Shown: positions 36,149 through 47,000 of the stretch, piece after piece
Layout: each line of letters opens with the position of its first letter
How positions within the stretch are numbered: the first letter of the stretch is position 1
Assembly: GCA_024516035.1 (NCBI GenBank)
Contig: CM044959.1
Span: 14,402,081 to 14,466,080 of the forward strand
Origin: Bactericera cockerelli
Lineage: Eukaryota > Arthropoda > Insecta > Hemiptera > Triozidae
Direction: 5' to 3'
Length of the DNA stretch: 64,000 nucleotides
Translations under genes and position numbers: made by a program
The notes under the pieces: generated by a model
What the model was told of the DNA's origin: nothing
Database searches by the model: none
The model's input: only the letters and a program-made list of their open reading frames with translations

Positions 36149-36355
36149 CCCCGGTAGCTCAGTGGTCAAGGCGCCTGACTGTTAATCCAGAAGTCGCAGG
36201 TTCAAAACCCAGGCGGGACATGATAAGTTATCCTCCCATTTGGAATTCGACCCCATAATAATATACGTCTTGTGCTTACTGCTGGAATAATGGCACTCAA
36301 TACCTAGTACCTAGTCCTAATCGGGCAGTATAAATAAGGCGATATTATTATTAAA
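36149..36355 (+). mobile_element. SINE-B, full length
   Basis: The head CCCGGTAGCTCAGTGGTCAA has a good A box and GCAGGTTCAAAACCCAGG a B box. The body passes through TGATAAGTTATCCTCCCATT, CTTACTGCTGGAATAATGG and CCTAATCGGGCAGTATAAAT to AAGGCGATATTATTATTA. There is an internal duplication of ACCTAGT. Confidence 0.85.
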
Positions 36356-36484
36356 GACAATACGCAAATCGAGACTTAGCACCACAGAGGTATTACAAAA
36401 ACGTCTATTAATTCCACCCGACAAGTTCAATTCAGAATTTACGTTTCTCCATTTAAAAGAATACGCAAAATCTAGACAAGTAAT

Positions 36485-36650
36485 AATACCACAGAGGTAT
36501 GACAAAAATTAATTTCGCCCCAATATGGTGGGTTGCCTAATACCACAGAGGTATGAAAAAAATCAATTTCGCCCCAAAATGGTGGAGATGCCTAATACCA
36601 CAGAGGTATGACAAAAATTAATTTCGCCCCAATATGGTGGAGATGCCTGA
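36485..36650 (+). repeat. Tandem repeat, ~55 bp x 3
   Basis: Three units start TAATACCACAGAGGTATGAC and contain AATTTCGCCCCAATATGGTG. A degenerate half unit is at 36378-36425. The CCACAGAGG segment is itself a short palindrome-like motif. Confidence 0.85.
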
Positions 36651-36676
36651 TCTCCCAAAAGTCAATACAAACTACT

Positions 36677-36775
36677 AGTTTGTGAGTTTCCTGCGAATGG
36701 GAGGGTAACAAACCCGTGGTGATATGACCATGCAGTTGAAAGCAATGTTAAAACCCAAATTTTAAAAAAATAATC
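36677..36775 (+). mobile_element. 5S-SINE body fragment
   Basis: GTTTGTGAGTTTCCTGCGAA, ATGACCATGCAGTTGAAAGC and a closing TGTTAAAACCC plus A-run match 56730-56820 of the complete 5S-headed SINE. The head is missing. Confidence 0.75.
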
Positions 36776-36824
36776 AATATACTTTCCTTATTAACTATAG
36801 GATAAGGAAAGTAATACTAGGTAC

Positions 36825-37640
36825 TAGTTTACGGGAACTTCACGATTCGGCCCAAATTACCTGAGTAGACCTTTTCCATAGCATGATTCGGCCCCAAAAA
36901 AAACACAAAAAAACACAACACGATTCGGCCATAACCCGATTCGTCCCAAAACACACTATCAAGTCTTGATCCCACACAAAAAATCTCACTTTTATTCCAA
37001 CAAAAAGTCCCACTTTCATTCTACCAAAAAATCCCTATAAAATGGTATGGAAACATTGTTTTGAACCAGTAACAGTCATCTCTGTTATCAGTGTTTATTT
37101 GAGTGTTTGACAGTAGGGTTAGGTAAAATACATAGAAGGCCATGCCTCAAGAATATAGTAGGGTTAGGTATAATACATAGAAGGCCATGCCTCAAGAATA
37201 TAGTAGGGTTAGGTAAAATACATAGAAGGCCATGCCTCAATAATATAGTAGGGTTAGGTAAAATACATAGAAGGCCATGCCTCAAGAATATAGTAGGGTT
37301 AGGTAAAATACATAGAAGGCCATGCCTCAAGTATATAGTAGGGTTAGGTGAAATACATCGAAGGCCATGCATCAAGAATATAGTAGGGTTAGGGATAATA
37401 CATTGAAGGCCAAAGCCTGATATAAATAGAATAAGGTAATTTCGTAATTTAATGTTGAATAATAAAAAATCCCTCAATTTGTACGGTAATTAGAATGTTG
37501 CACTGGGCCGAATCGTGTTATTTATTTTTTAGTCAAGATAACGTTTTGGGACGAATCGTTCGGTGACTTTTTTACCTGAAATCGAAAACCTTTTTCATAA
37601 ACCTTTTTGGGCCGAATCGTAATGCGCCCTAGTTTACCAA
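36825..37640. mobile_element. Non-autonomous element with CGATTCGGCCC ends
   Basis: The left side carries ACGATTCGGCCC at 36840-36852 and repeats of GATTCGGCC at about 36881, 36921 and 36943. The right side has the mirrored GGGCCGAATCGT at 37506, a variant at 37546 and again at 37609. Outer sequences GTACTAGTTTAC (left) and its near mirror at 37630-37641 hint at the true termini. The interior is a minisatellite with no ORF that outlasts the repeats. Confidence 0.6.
37111..37410 (+). repeat. 45-bp minisatellite, six to seven units
   Basis: Units contain GTAGGGTTAGGTAAAATACA then TAGAAGGCCATGCCTCAAGA. They are nearly identical, so the array is young. Because 45 is divisible by three, long repeat ORFs appear on both strands (15-residue units such as VGLGKIHRRPCLKNI); these are by-products. 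Each unit has a single GGGTTAGG. Confidence 0.9.
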
Positions 37641-37744
37641 CTATCCCAGCTGCTGATTTCAAACTTATGTACCTTTGGGTAATCGGGACACGACTCTGTA
37701 AATAACACAAATATTATAATAACCTCGAAAAATATCAATTTTTT

Positions 37745-38158
37745 GAAATTGTTCTCTTATATCGAATTTTATCTTATGTTGATTTCTCTTATATTGATGT
37801 TTCTCCTATAAAGAGGTTATTTTCTCTTATAGTAGAGAGGTAGATAGTAAAAAATCGCAGCTAGAAATTGTTTTCTTATATTGAAGATTCTTTTATGTTC
37901 ATTTCTTTTATATCCAGGTTTCTCCTATAAAGAGGTTATTTTTCCTTATTAGAGAGGTAAATAAGGAAAAATTGGACCTAGAAATTGTTCTCTTATATTG
38001 AAGATTCTTTCATGTTCAGTTCTCTTATATCCAGGTTTCTCCTATAAAGAGGTTATTTTCCTTATAGGGACGTAAATAAGGAAAAATTGGACCTAAAAAT
38101 TGTCTCTTTTATCGAAGTTTCACTAAACTTATGTTCATTTCTCTTATATCCAGGTTCG
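37745..38158. repeat. ~120-bp tandem repeat, 3.5 units
   Basis: Units start AAATTGTTCTCTTATAT, include TTTCTCCTATAAAGAGGTTA and TAAGGAAAAATTGGACCTA, and repeat at about 37745, 37865, 37985 and 38096. TCTTATATCCAGGTTCGAAT at the right end is the end motif of the MITE at 30585-30806, so this may be an expanded relative. Confidence 0.75.
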
Positions 38159-38889
38159 AATGTTACACGTAATAATGAAAAACACTCTTGAACAACCCAG
38201 TATCATCTTCATTCTCCGGGAGTGCTAATCATCATTCAAAGCCTGTTGTACTTAATGATCATGCGAACAGACATAACGCGCTGTGAGTAAGCTATGAAGC
38301 CGTGGAAAATGCCATGTCTAGTGCCCATTCAGGAAGTCAGGCACATAGGCGCGATGCAAAAGGGCGTATCGCTTCTAATAATGCTGGGATCCTGGATTTT
38401 AATTGAAATTTACATATATCATTAACTATTACAAATCGTTGCAATGTTGTACCTATTAACAACTATATCTCCGCTCTTAACTGTACGTTTATTATACCTG
38501 TAAGTAGTACCTATTATATCTTAGTATAGATAGCAGGCGTGGACGGTGGAAAAGTGATTTGAGGGTGCTGCCACAAAAACCGAACTAAAATGGGATTCAT
38601 AGAGTCGCTCTCCTATGTTACACGTAATTAGGTACCTATCGAGTTTCAGTGTGTGTACCATGTCAATTATTATAATTATTATACATTAATTACTTTAAAA
38701 TAGTAATGATTTGCTCTGTCTAAGAGCAAGGACTTGAAAAAAAAAACTCTTTTCCCTTTTCGTCAGGGGGTGCTGCAGTTCCTCAGCTCCTTAGCACCGG
38801 CCGCGCCTTGTAGGTAGATGTATTTTTAAAAAAGTGAGTACTTCACAGGCGTTTTTACTTTTTGTAGCTATGAAACAGGAGATACTGTA

Positions 38890-39127
38890 GACGCTTGTGG
38901 TCTGTGTTGTAGCCTGCCCATCCCGCAGTATGCCTCCCCTCTGATGGGTGAGAAGTGACACAATACATCCCAATTAGGTGCTGGGTCAACACGAGCGCAC
39001 CGTAAGGTAGCCCTTACAAACCATTGTAACCAAATTAAGAATACAATTTTTTGTCAGTTCGGGGGATCAAACCCTGGACCTTCCGCATGGCAAGCGAGTG
39101 CTTAACCACTGAGCTAATCGCGCGCTC
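38890..39127 (-). mobile_element. SINE-F, tRNA-derived
   Basis: On the minus strand: head GCGCGATTAGCTCAGTGGTT (A box), GGTCCAGGGTTTGATCCCCC (B box), then GTTGACCCAGCACCT, CATCAGAGGGGAGGCATACT and GGGATGGGCAGGCTACAACA. The body recurs in the other orientation at 42212-42312. Confidence 0.75.
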
Positions 39128-39356
39128 AATTAACTATAAATGTATACTTTAGGTGCCTATTGCTATAGTCATAGGTAAGATACTAAGTTGTAAGTTTCCT
39201 TCAGGTATGGTTCTCATCAATTAAGTCATAAGTTAGAACGTGAGGAGAATAGTGCTTGTGGTGATGGCTTTCAGTATAACTTATTGCATCCAGCGAGAAT
39301 CGGTGGATAAACCGCACCTATAACTTACCATAGAACATATTATATTCCATACAGTC

Positions 39357-39562
39357 TGTCCTGCTAGCTCAGTGGTAAAGGCACTCTGGGATTCCAGAGG
39401 TCGCGGGTTCGAAACTCAGCTGCGACATGACAAGTTATCCTCCCATTTGGGATTTTTACTACATAGTAATACGTCTCGGACTTACAGCTTGAATAATGGG
39501 ACTTAATAGTCAGTCCTAATCGGGCAGTCAAAATAACGCGATATTATAATATTATTATTATT
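39357..39562 (+). mobile_element. SINE-B, full length
   Basis: GTCCTGCTAGCTCAGTGGTA (A box), GGTCGCGGGTTCGAAACTCA (B box), GACAAGTTATCCTCCCATTT, GAATAATGGGACTTAATAGT and the (ATT)n end match other SINE-B copies. It ends next to a LINE insertion. Confidence 0.85.
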
Positions 39563-39584
39563 TATGCATTTAAAGTCTAGATTA

Positions 39585-40244
39585 TTAGCTATCGCAAATA
39601 ATGAATATTCTTGTCCAATTATTTCCCAGATTTACAATGTGTGGTTGAATCTGAAAAGTAAAGGCAAATCTGTTTCCTTGCTTTGGTGTCCCTCACACTG
39701 CGGAATACAGGGAAATGAGATAGTCGATAGGGCTGCCAAGAACCCGACTTGTCAAGTCCCGTTAAAACTTTGCTCTCCAGCTGATTTTAAACCTTACATT
39801 GCACGCAATATTAGAAATAGATGGCAGTCTCTGTGGGATGGTCTATTGATTCCTATCAAATTGAAGTCCATCAGACCAAAAATTGACCCATGGCATTCTA
39901 GTAATAGAGGATGTCGGGCAGAAGAAATAGTCCTTACTAGAATGAGGATAGGGCATACTATGCTCACACACAGCTACCTATTTACTAAGTCCCCCCGACC
40001 CTCTTGCCAATGTGGTGACATTCTATCCGCCGCACACATAATGACTTGCCCGGACCTTCAGCACCATCGAGTCTCTATCCCCTCAATACCCTCCTTGCTA
40101 GACGACCAGTCCGGGAATGACTCCCTCATAGCATTCCTCAAAGCCACCAACATATTCCCCAAAATATAACTCGAGGATCCGGCGTGAACGACAGGCCTAC
40201 CGCCTTGTTAAAGCGCCGTTAAACGAGAAAAAAAAAAAAAAAAA
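39585..40244 (+). pseudogene. 5'-truncated non-LTR retrotransposon: RNase H and C-terminal part of ORF2
   Basis: It is flanked by TCTAGATTA (39576-39584 and 40245-40253) and ends in 17 A residues, so it is a target-primed insertion truncated at the 5' end. The open frame runs about 195 codons to TAA at 40169. It has an RNase H C-terminal signature (LLWCPSHCGIQGNEIVDRAA) followed by the usual tail of Jockey/I-type ORF2: RAEEIVLTRMRIGHT, then C-x-C-G...AHIMTCPD as a zinc-knuckle-like C-x-C...H...C. No reverse transcriptase part is present, so it is not autonomous. The frame has no stop, which points to a recent insertion. Confidence 0.85.
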
Positions 40245-40585
40245 TCTAGATTAATTTACATGGATATGAAGTATAGGCGCAGTTTTTGTAAAAGAAAAAG
40301 TTTTTTTGCTCCAATTTCAATTCATATTACTGGAAGTTTCGTAACCTCCTGAGCAGTGAGCAACTCTTTTCTCTTCTTGTAAGAATGAAGTATTTTAATA
40401 CCATTAACGTCACCCTGTATATTTTCCAAGTAATAAAGTACGTATCGAAAAGTTTTGTGTTCATTTTCGACGATTGCAATCGCACATGCCCTGCACCTCC
40501 CGTACTCTAGTGCACTTTTTTTGCAATAGAAACAATAAGATCGACCTCAGTTCAGTCATGATATTTTATTGCATGCAAAAAGTTT

Positions 40586-40586
40586 G

Positions 40587-40633
<47 letters not shown>
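40586..40633 (+). repeat. (GA)n microsatellite
   Basis: About 24 GA units with one A interruption. Confidence 0.95.
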
Positions 40634-40634
<1 letters not shown>

Positions 40635-40639
40635 TTGGA

Positions 40640-41840
40640 GAGTTGCATTTCGTGTCAACTTGCATTTTGCAAGATGCCAGATTAAGATCTCTGCTATTTT
40701 ATAAGAGGCGAGTCCACACTTTATTTTCAAAGTCACTCGTTTTGGGTTGGAAAACGACTTACCGACTTATGGAATCCTTGACAAGGTGTACACTGCACAG
40801 TGCACACTCTTCATATAGGGCCGAACTATGAAACAGGATTAGATTAACTAATCCTACAGTTAGTTAATCTAAACGTATTACACCATCCCTTAACACGCTC
40901 GGTGGTGGAAATTTCAACCAATCACAGCTCATTAAATCAGCCTGTTTGTTTCCGTGTCCATGATGGTTGTGTCATGGTGGTGGAAGGATTGATAGGGCAT
41001 TAACCCCTGTGGACTTTCAGAAGCAATTTTCCGGGATCCTTCCATGTCCGGTGTGTCGTGTATTGTGTAATGTTGTTTATGTATTCACTAATTAAAATAT
41101 TTCTTAAAATTTAGAATAAAATAAATTGGGAGCTCTCAATTATATCAGCTGTTATAAGAGATATTGGCTTGTTATAAGAGATATAGGTACACGTACCTAC
41201 GACTCATATTATAAGTACATCGCAACGGTTGCACCCGAGTTCCGGCCAGAGGCATGGCCCTATGAATATTTTTTTCAACCCTACTCTTCACAATGAGGCA
41301 TTACATCATTTCGGGTCTAAATTCCGCGCCACCACATCATAACATCAACATATTTAAATTAAATCCTTTCACACAGACGTCTTGGAGTTGTGGACGTACC
41401 TTGACCATTCTTCTAGTGTGGTATATGCTTCATTGTTCTACAATAGAGGTACCTACAATCTACATAAATAAATATACATAGATATTAGATACGCCACAAA
41501 GTTCATATCACAGGTAATGCCATTGACGGATGCATGTTCCTTGTACTTTATTGGGAGAGAGATTGCAGTGATTAATTGACTTCTGTGCCAGGACTTAACA
41601 AGCACAGGCCAATTTAATTTTGCAGATGTGAAAAAAAACTTTCTTCAGATCCATTGTTTCAACTGTTTCCTGCTTGTTTGAAATCAATTTGGTAGGTCAG
41701 TGTCTCAGCAGGATTTTTCTTCTTTGACTTTTTATTGATCTATATTTACAATGAAACTGTTTTACTTTCAACTATAGGTAAGTATATATCAATAAAATAT
41801 CGAATGAACGGTGTATTGTACGTTTCTTTTAAAGATCGAA
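40640..41840. other. No gene seen
   Basis: Only short random ORFs. A palindromic stretch ATTAGATTAACTAATCC...GTTAGTTAATCTAAA lies at 40841-40873. Confidence 0.45.
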
Positions 41841-41844
41841 AGCC

Positions 41845-42075
41845 ATTTAAGCTGACCACATCAACCGCATCCAGCCTGGGTTCGGCCGGAAAATAGCCAG
41901 TATCACAAGAGTTCAACTTCAAATCCTTAAGATGCTGCCAATTCACGGCCCAAATAAGGCTGGGTGAAGTTAACGTAAGTGGCTGTGTCTGGTAGGTAAG
42001 ATTTCAGTGAATGAAGGGTAAAATTAATAAAACTTCACCTTATCAGTTGAAAGGGACGTTAAATACAAATCCCAA
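41845..42075. mobile_element. Two facing degenerate SINE-E bodies
   Basis: 41850-41895 reads on the minus strand as GAACCCAGGCTGGATGCGGT...GTGG; 41950-42065 reads on plus as AAGGCTGGGTGAAGTTAACG, GAATGAAGGGTAAAATTAA and AAAGGGACGTTAAATACAAA. Both correspond to the CCCAGGCTGGGTGAGG body. Confidence 0.55.
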
Positions 42076-42211
42076 AACATTACATAACTACATACTTACC
42101 TCTATAGGACCTACTCGTGTACTCGTATACCTACTTACCTATATAATATAGAAATCATTCTGTTTACTTCATGTGCTGTTATGAGTGTTTCACAGCCTTT
42201 TTTATTTCGTC

Positions 42212-42312
42212 TGTGTTGTAACCTGCCCATCCCGTAGTATGCCTCCCCTCTGATGGGCGAGAAGAGACAAAAAACTTCCCATTTATCAGGTGCTGGGTCA
42301 ACACGAGCGCAA
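42212..42312 (+). mobile_element. SINE-F body
   Basis: GTGTTGTAACCTGCCCATCC, TATGCCTCCCCTCTGATGGG and GGTGCTGGGTCAACACGAGC match 38895-38999. No head is present, and it abuts a SINE-E body. Confidence 0.75.
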
Positions 42313-42317
42313 TTCCG

Positions 42318-42450
42318 GCAATTCCGGCCCTACCCAGGCTGGGTGAGGTTAATGTGGGTAGCTGTTACGATTCCCAGCGAATGGAAGGTAAAACCCCCGT
42401 CTTGTCTACTTCAAGTCAGTACGTAAAACCAAATAGAATCAATGGACATG
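42318..42450 (+). mobile_element. SINE-E body
   Basis: GCCCTACCCAGGCTGGGTGA, GGTTAATGTGGGTAGCTGTT and GAATGGAAGGTAAAACCCCC through to ACGTAAAACCAAATAGAATC match the reverse complement of 63330-63475. Confidence 0.8.
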
Positions 42451-42642
42451 AAAAGAGAATAAACATTTCATTTTGAATACCGCCAAAAGACTGCTATAAC
42501 ATACCATATTCGTCGACAGTCATTTAATGTTCCAAGAGTTAGCTCTAATTATGGCAAAAAAATACCAAATTACTTTGTACCAACATTTCTAAACAGCATG
42601 GTAACCTCACTACAAAATGTTGAAAATTATTCAGATCTGAAG

Positions 42643-43085
42643 TCACAACTGATACCATGTATAGATAATATTGTTTTGAATTGAAATTTTAGGGGAAAAT
42701 CTTTTGGGTGTTCCGGTGGATTTTAGGCTAAATGTTGTTGAGCCGGAGTCAGATGTTATAGTTGATGTGGCCAATGGGTGGAAGTGGGGTTTGACTGCCG
42801 GGCCGGTTGGTGGTGTTGGTGTTGTTTCGCCGCAACGGGTTGTTATTGTCGTTGTTGCTTGTGCTGTATGGTGCCAGATGGGAGTTGGTCTTCTCGTTCC
42901 TTCACTAGTGTTTTTCCTGAGTAGGGTGACCATCTTACACACTACCTCCATCCGTTCATGTGCTCTGCTGTCCTTCTTGTTCTTACTGTATGAGTTGTAA
43001 TTGCTTTTCCGTGACTCGTACAGGCGGTGGTGGGGCTGGGGATTGTTGTTGCTTTGTAGTATTTGGACTAGGGCTTCCCTTTTCT
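42643..43085 (-). CDS. Possible exon, unknown disordered protein
   Basis: On the minus strand TTGATTATACAG precedes 43085, a plausible acceptor, and the frame stays open for nearly 150 codons to a stop at 42643. It begins KREALVQILQSNNNPQPHHR, becomes basic (SYSKNKKDSRAHERMEVV), then rich in T, P, H and S. The stretch is more G+C-rich than its flanks, as exons here are. I recognise no domain. It is on the strand of the apterous-like exon and of the Gypsy element, but no link to either is shown. A chance ORF or TE fragment is equally possible. Confidence 0.3.
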
Positions 43086-43204
43086 GTATAATCAACAATT
43101 ATGAAGATAACATGAGAACAAAAATTATATTGTTTTACTCAACTAAATATAAGCAGTATAGGCATATTATAAATTGTGAACAATGTATTATTTTATAGAT
43201 ATCT

Positions 43205-43395
43205 TTTGTGGTGCATAATATATTGTAAATCTTAGGTATTATAGATCTTAACTATTATAAACTATTATAAATAATATAAATCTTAACTGTGGTGCATAAT
43301 ATATTGTAAATCTTAGATATTATAAATCTTAATTATTATAAATATTATAAATCTTAACTGTGGTGCATAATATTATAAATCCATAATTTTTATGA
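43205..43395. repeat. A/T tandem repeat, ~60-85 bp units
   Basis: GTGGTGCATAATATATTGTA and AAATCTTAACTATTATAAAT recur about three times with variable length. Confidence 0.7.
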
Positions 43396-43598
43396 ATAAG
43401 GTATCGAAAAACATTATTAGCTATACGGTATTTTAAACATTGTATCAATTACGTACTATGTACTGCAAACTCTATCTATAATATAACATTCGGGTTTAGA
43501 TAACGTATAACATAAGATTCAAGTATAATATTCAAGGTTACATAAATATATTTTTACTATCTCACTGTACCTGATTTAAATTAGATACTTCTTAATAC

Positions 43599-43599
<1 letters not shown>

Positions 43600-43640
<41 letters not shown>
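43600..43640 (+). repeat. 41-nt T tract (A tail on minus strand)
   Basis: Uninterrupted T. On the minus strand it follows AATAAA (about 43705-43700) by ~60 nt, so it could be the poly(A) of a retroposed minus-strand transcript ending at 43641. No TSD was found. Confidence 0.6.
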
Positions 43641-44077
43641 CTTAGGGATTGTCTGACAATTATCTTTTTTGTAAAAGCTCTTCTTGTCTCGCGATTTACT
43701 TTATTCGCTGGTCCATGCATTCAATCCTTTCGTTCATTCGTATTCACACATTCGTTCTGTCACATGCATACCTTGTGTTCCCGGGCCCTGGGAAGCACTG
43801 GAGAATTTACTGAAACCATTCATTCTAGTTAATAAGGATACATTCATACTTTTGGAAGGGTGTCTGAAGGAAGGTTTAAAATGGGGGAAGTCGTTACTGC
43901 GTTCAAACGTTGACCAGTTTTAGAGTTTCTTTCGGACAAGAAAAGTTCAGATCTATATCCCATGAGCCTAAGGTATGGGTTAGGGTTCCCAGTGTTTGTT
44001 TGTTGTTTCGGGCGCCAGGGCTGTTAGCCCGGTATCGGGGACCAACCCCGATTATGAACCTGTATATATACTTACCG
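43641..44077. other. Spacer 3' of the Gypsy pol; candidate 3' end
   Basis: On the minus strand it starts GGTAAGTATATATAC just after the pol stop and includes a hairpin ATCGGGGTTGGTCCCCGAT and TGGCGCCCGAA (~44020-44010), which resembles a tRNA-Lys primer-binding site. No env-like ORF. I see no match to the 5' promoter region, so a 3' LTR is not confirmed. Confidence 0.4.
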
Positions 44078-47000
44078 TTATTCTCTAGAGTTGTCTTCGT
44101 AGAATGGCTTTAATCTTTCTATGTGAACTACATCTTTAAAGTTTTTCTTACTACTAAGTTTGCCTTCAACTTCGTAGTTCACATCTGATACCACTCTTGT
44201 GATTGTCAGTGGCCCGTAGTATTTCGGGTCTAACTTGTCCGTTCGGCCTACTTTTCTTGCCGGGTTGTACAACATAACCTTGTCATGTACTTTGAACTTG
44301 GTGTCGGATCTTTTCTTGTCGAAATATTGTTTAATCGTTTTTTGTGCTGATTCTAGATTACTCGCGGCTTTTTCTCGCCATTCTTTTATCTTAGTGATTC
44401 TTTTATCTTGTGTTTCTGGGTCAGTGTTGGACAGTGCTACGTCTAAGGGAAGTGTGGCCTGTCGTCCGTACACTAGTTCGAAGGGTGAGTATTTCGTGCT
44501 TTTGTTCGTGCTGGTGTTGTACGCGAACAAAACTGATGGTAAGCTCTGGTTCCAGTCCTTCTGATCGCTGGAAGTGTAGGCTGCGAGCATGTTGGTTAGG
44601 CTTGCGTGGAATCTTTCCACTACGCCTTGTGAAGCTGGGTGATAGGCTGTAGAAAATGATTGAAATGCGCCTATCTGTTCCATTAGATTGGAGATAACTT
44701 TCGATCGGAATTGACTTCCTCTGTCGCAGCTTAATTTCTTGAATGCTCCGTGTCTTGTTATTATTTCGTATAAAAAGGTAGCTACTTCTTCGGCTGTGGC
44801 GGCTTGTACAGCCTTTGCTTCTGCGTATCTGGTCGCGAAATCTACACACGTGATTATGTACTTACTTTTGTCGAAGGCTCTTACGAATGGTCCGACTATG
44901 TCTATGCATATGTGTTCGAATGGTTGACTTGGGGCTTTGATGGGCTGCAAGAGGCCGTTGGGGTGTTTGCTTGATCCTCGTTTCATATGCTGACAGTCGG
45001 GACATGACCTGACGTATTCTTCTATGTCGTTATACATGTTTTCCCAGAAATAACGTGTTTTTAATTTCAGCATGCATTTATCTCTTCCTAGGTGTGCTCC
45101 TGTGAGTGGGGAGTCGTGGACGCTATTCAGAATTTCGGGTCTAAGGTTGCGCGGTATTACTGTCACTTTGTAACTTTGACCGTTATGGTTTATATTTTTA
45201 TATAGAATGCCTTTTTCTAGGATGTACCTTCTGACCTTTCTTCTGATGTTTCTTTTTGCTTCTGGATTATTAAAGGCTTTTATAATTTCTGCTAGTTCTG
45301 GGTCTTGCATCTGCAGGTTATCCATATTTTCTAATCTGATGTTAAAACATGGAATTTCCTCCTCTTCTATGTTGTACAACGGGCTGTCTGTTGGTGTTCT
45401 GCTTAGGGCATCCGCTGCCGTGTTCAGCTTTCCTGCCTTGTGCACTACGTCGAAGTCAAATTCGCTTAATCTAAGTACGAATCTCATGAGTCTTGATGAT
45501 GGGTTCTTGATATTGTTCCAATACCGTAGACTGGCATGGTCCGTGATTACTGTGAACTTGGTTCCCCACAGGTAATTTCTGAATACTGTGGTTCCGAAAA
45601 CTAGTGCGAGCATTTCTTTCTCCGTTGTGAAATATTTCAGTTCTGCTCCCCTTAAATTCCGTGATGCATATGCCACGACGTTCCCTGTGCCTGCCTTGTC
45701 GTTGGGGCCTCTTTGTTGAATAATAGCTCCAACCCCATAGTCTGATGCGTCGATGACCAATTCTGTTTTCAGGGCAGGATTGAAGTGGCGTAGAACTGGT
45801 GCTGTAAGGAGCTTTTCCTTTATGAGTTGGAATTCTTTTTCGTGCTCCGTTTTCCACTGGAACTTGGCATTCTTCTTCGTGAGTTCCTGTAGGTTTTTGG
45901 TTAGTTGTGCGTACTGTGGAATAAACATTCGGTAATAATTAGATAGTCCTAACCAACTTCGAACTTGTTTGACTGTTTTTGGTCTGGGGAAGAGCTTAAC
46001 GCTTCTTAGCTTTTCTTCGTCGGGAGCTATGCCTTCTGCTGAGACCATATGTCCCAATACTTTGATTAAGTTCTTTCCGAACATACATTTTTCTGGTTTA
46101 ACTTTTAGATTTACCTCTCTTAATCTCTGAAACACTTTTCTTAGGCTAATTAGGTGAGATTCAAAATCTGAATCTGCCACTAGCCAGTCGTCTATGTACA
46201 CTAACACGGTGTTCCATAAGAGTCCTTTGACTGCGTCGTACATCGCCTTTTGACATATACTAGGGCTAGATTTCAGGCCGAAAGGGAGTACGTTATATTC
46301 GTGCAGCGCGTTACTGGTGGCAAAAGCTGTCTTATGTTTGTCTTCCTCTGCTAATGGAATTTGCCAGAAACAATTTTTCAAATCTAAACACGTGAAAAAT
46401 TTAGCTCCATTCAGGTGGTTTAAGAAGTCGTCTGTTCTCGGCATCGGAAATTTGTAGTCGGTTACCTTTTTGTTCAGCAATCTGTAATCAACGCAAAATC
46501 TGGGATCCTTGTTAGACTTTTTAACCAATACTACGGGTGCTGAATATGGGGATTGAGATTCTCTTATGACTCCAGCTGTTAACATTTTGTTGACATGGCT
46601 CTCGATTAATTCCCTTTCTTTATGTGCTGTTCTATATGGAGGACGCGCCACTGGTATGTCGTCCTCGAGTAAAATTCTGGCCGGGGGTACTCTGGCGTTC
46701 CCCGCTGGAATTTCATGTTCTGCGGAAAAAATATCTACATACTCGGTTAATAATTTCTTAAGTTGTAATCTTTGTGTCTTATTAAGGTTATCTGCTATGT
46801 TGAACTTGATTGTGCTATTCACCTTATTGTTTACACTTGTATTATGGTCTAGTTCAGATGATACTAACAAAGTATTACTGTATATCTTATTGTTCTGAGT
46901 ATAGATATCGGCGGTAACCTTGCGATAATCCTGAGTGTATACTATTTTATTGTTATGATAAATAATGCTGACTTTGTATTTTACTAGAAAGTCTGTGCCA

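Noticed and set aside
36812..36826. Helitron 3' end (hairpin then CTAG)
   Set aside because: Hairpin and CTAG are close, but other copies of the hairpin lack CTRR and no 5' TC end was found.
37111..37410. Telomeric (TTAGG)n or CRISPR-like array
   Set aside because: TTAGG occurs once per 45-bp unit, and there are no unique spacers between units.
37088..37477. Repeat ORFs of 99 and 129 codons
   Set aside because: By-products of a 45-bp minisatellite; open on both strands with no flanking coding sequence.
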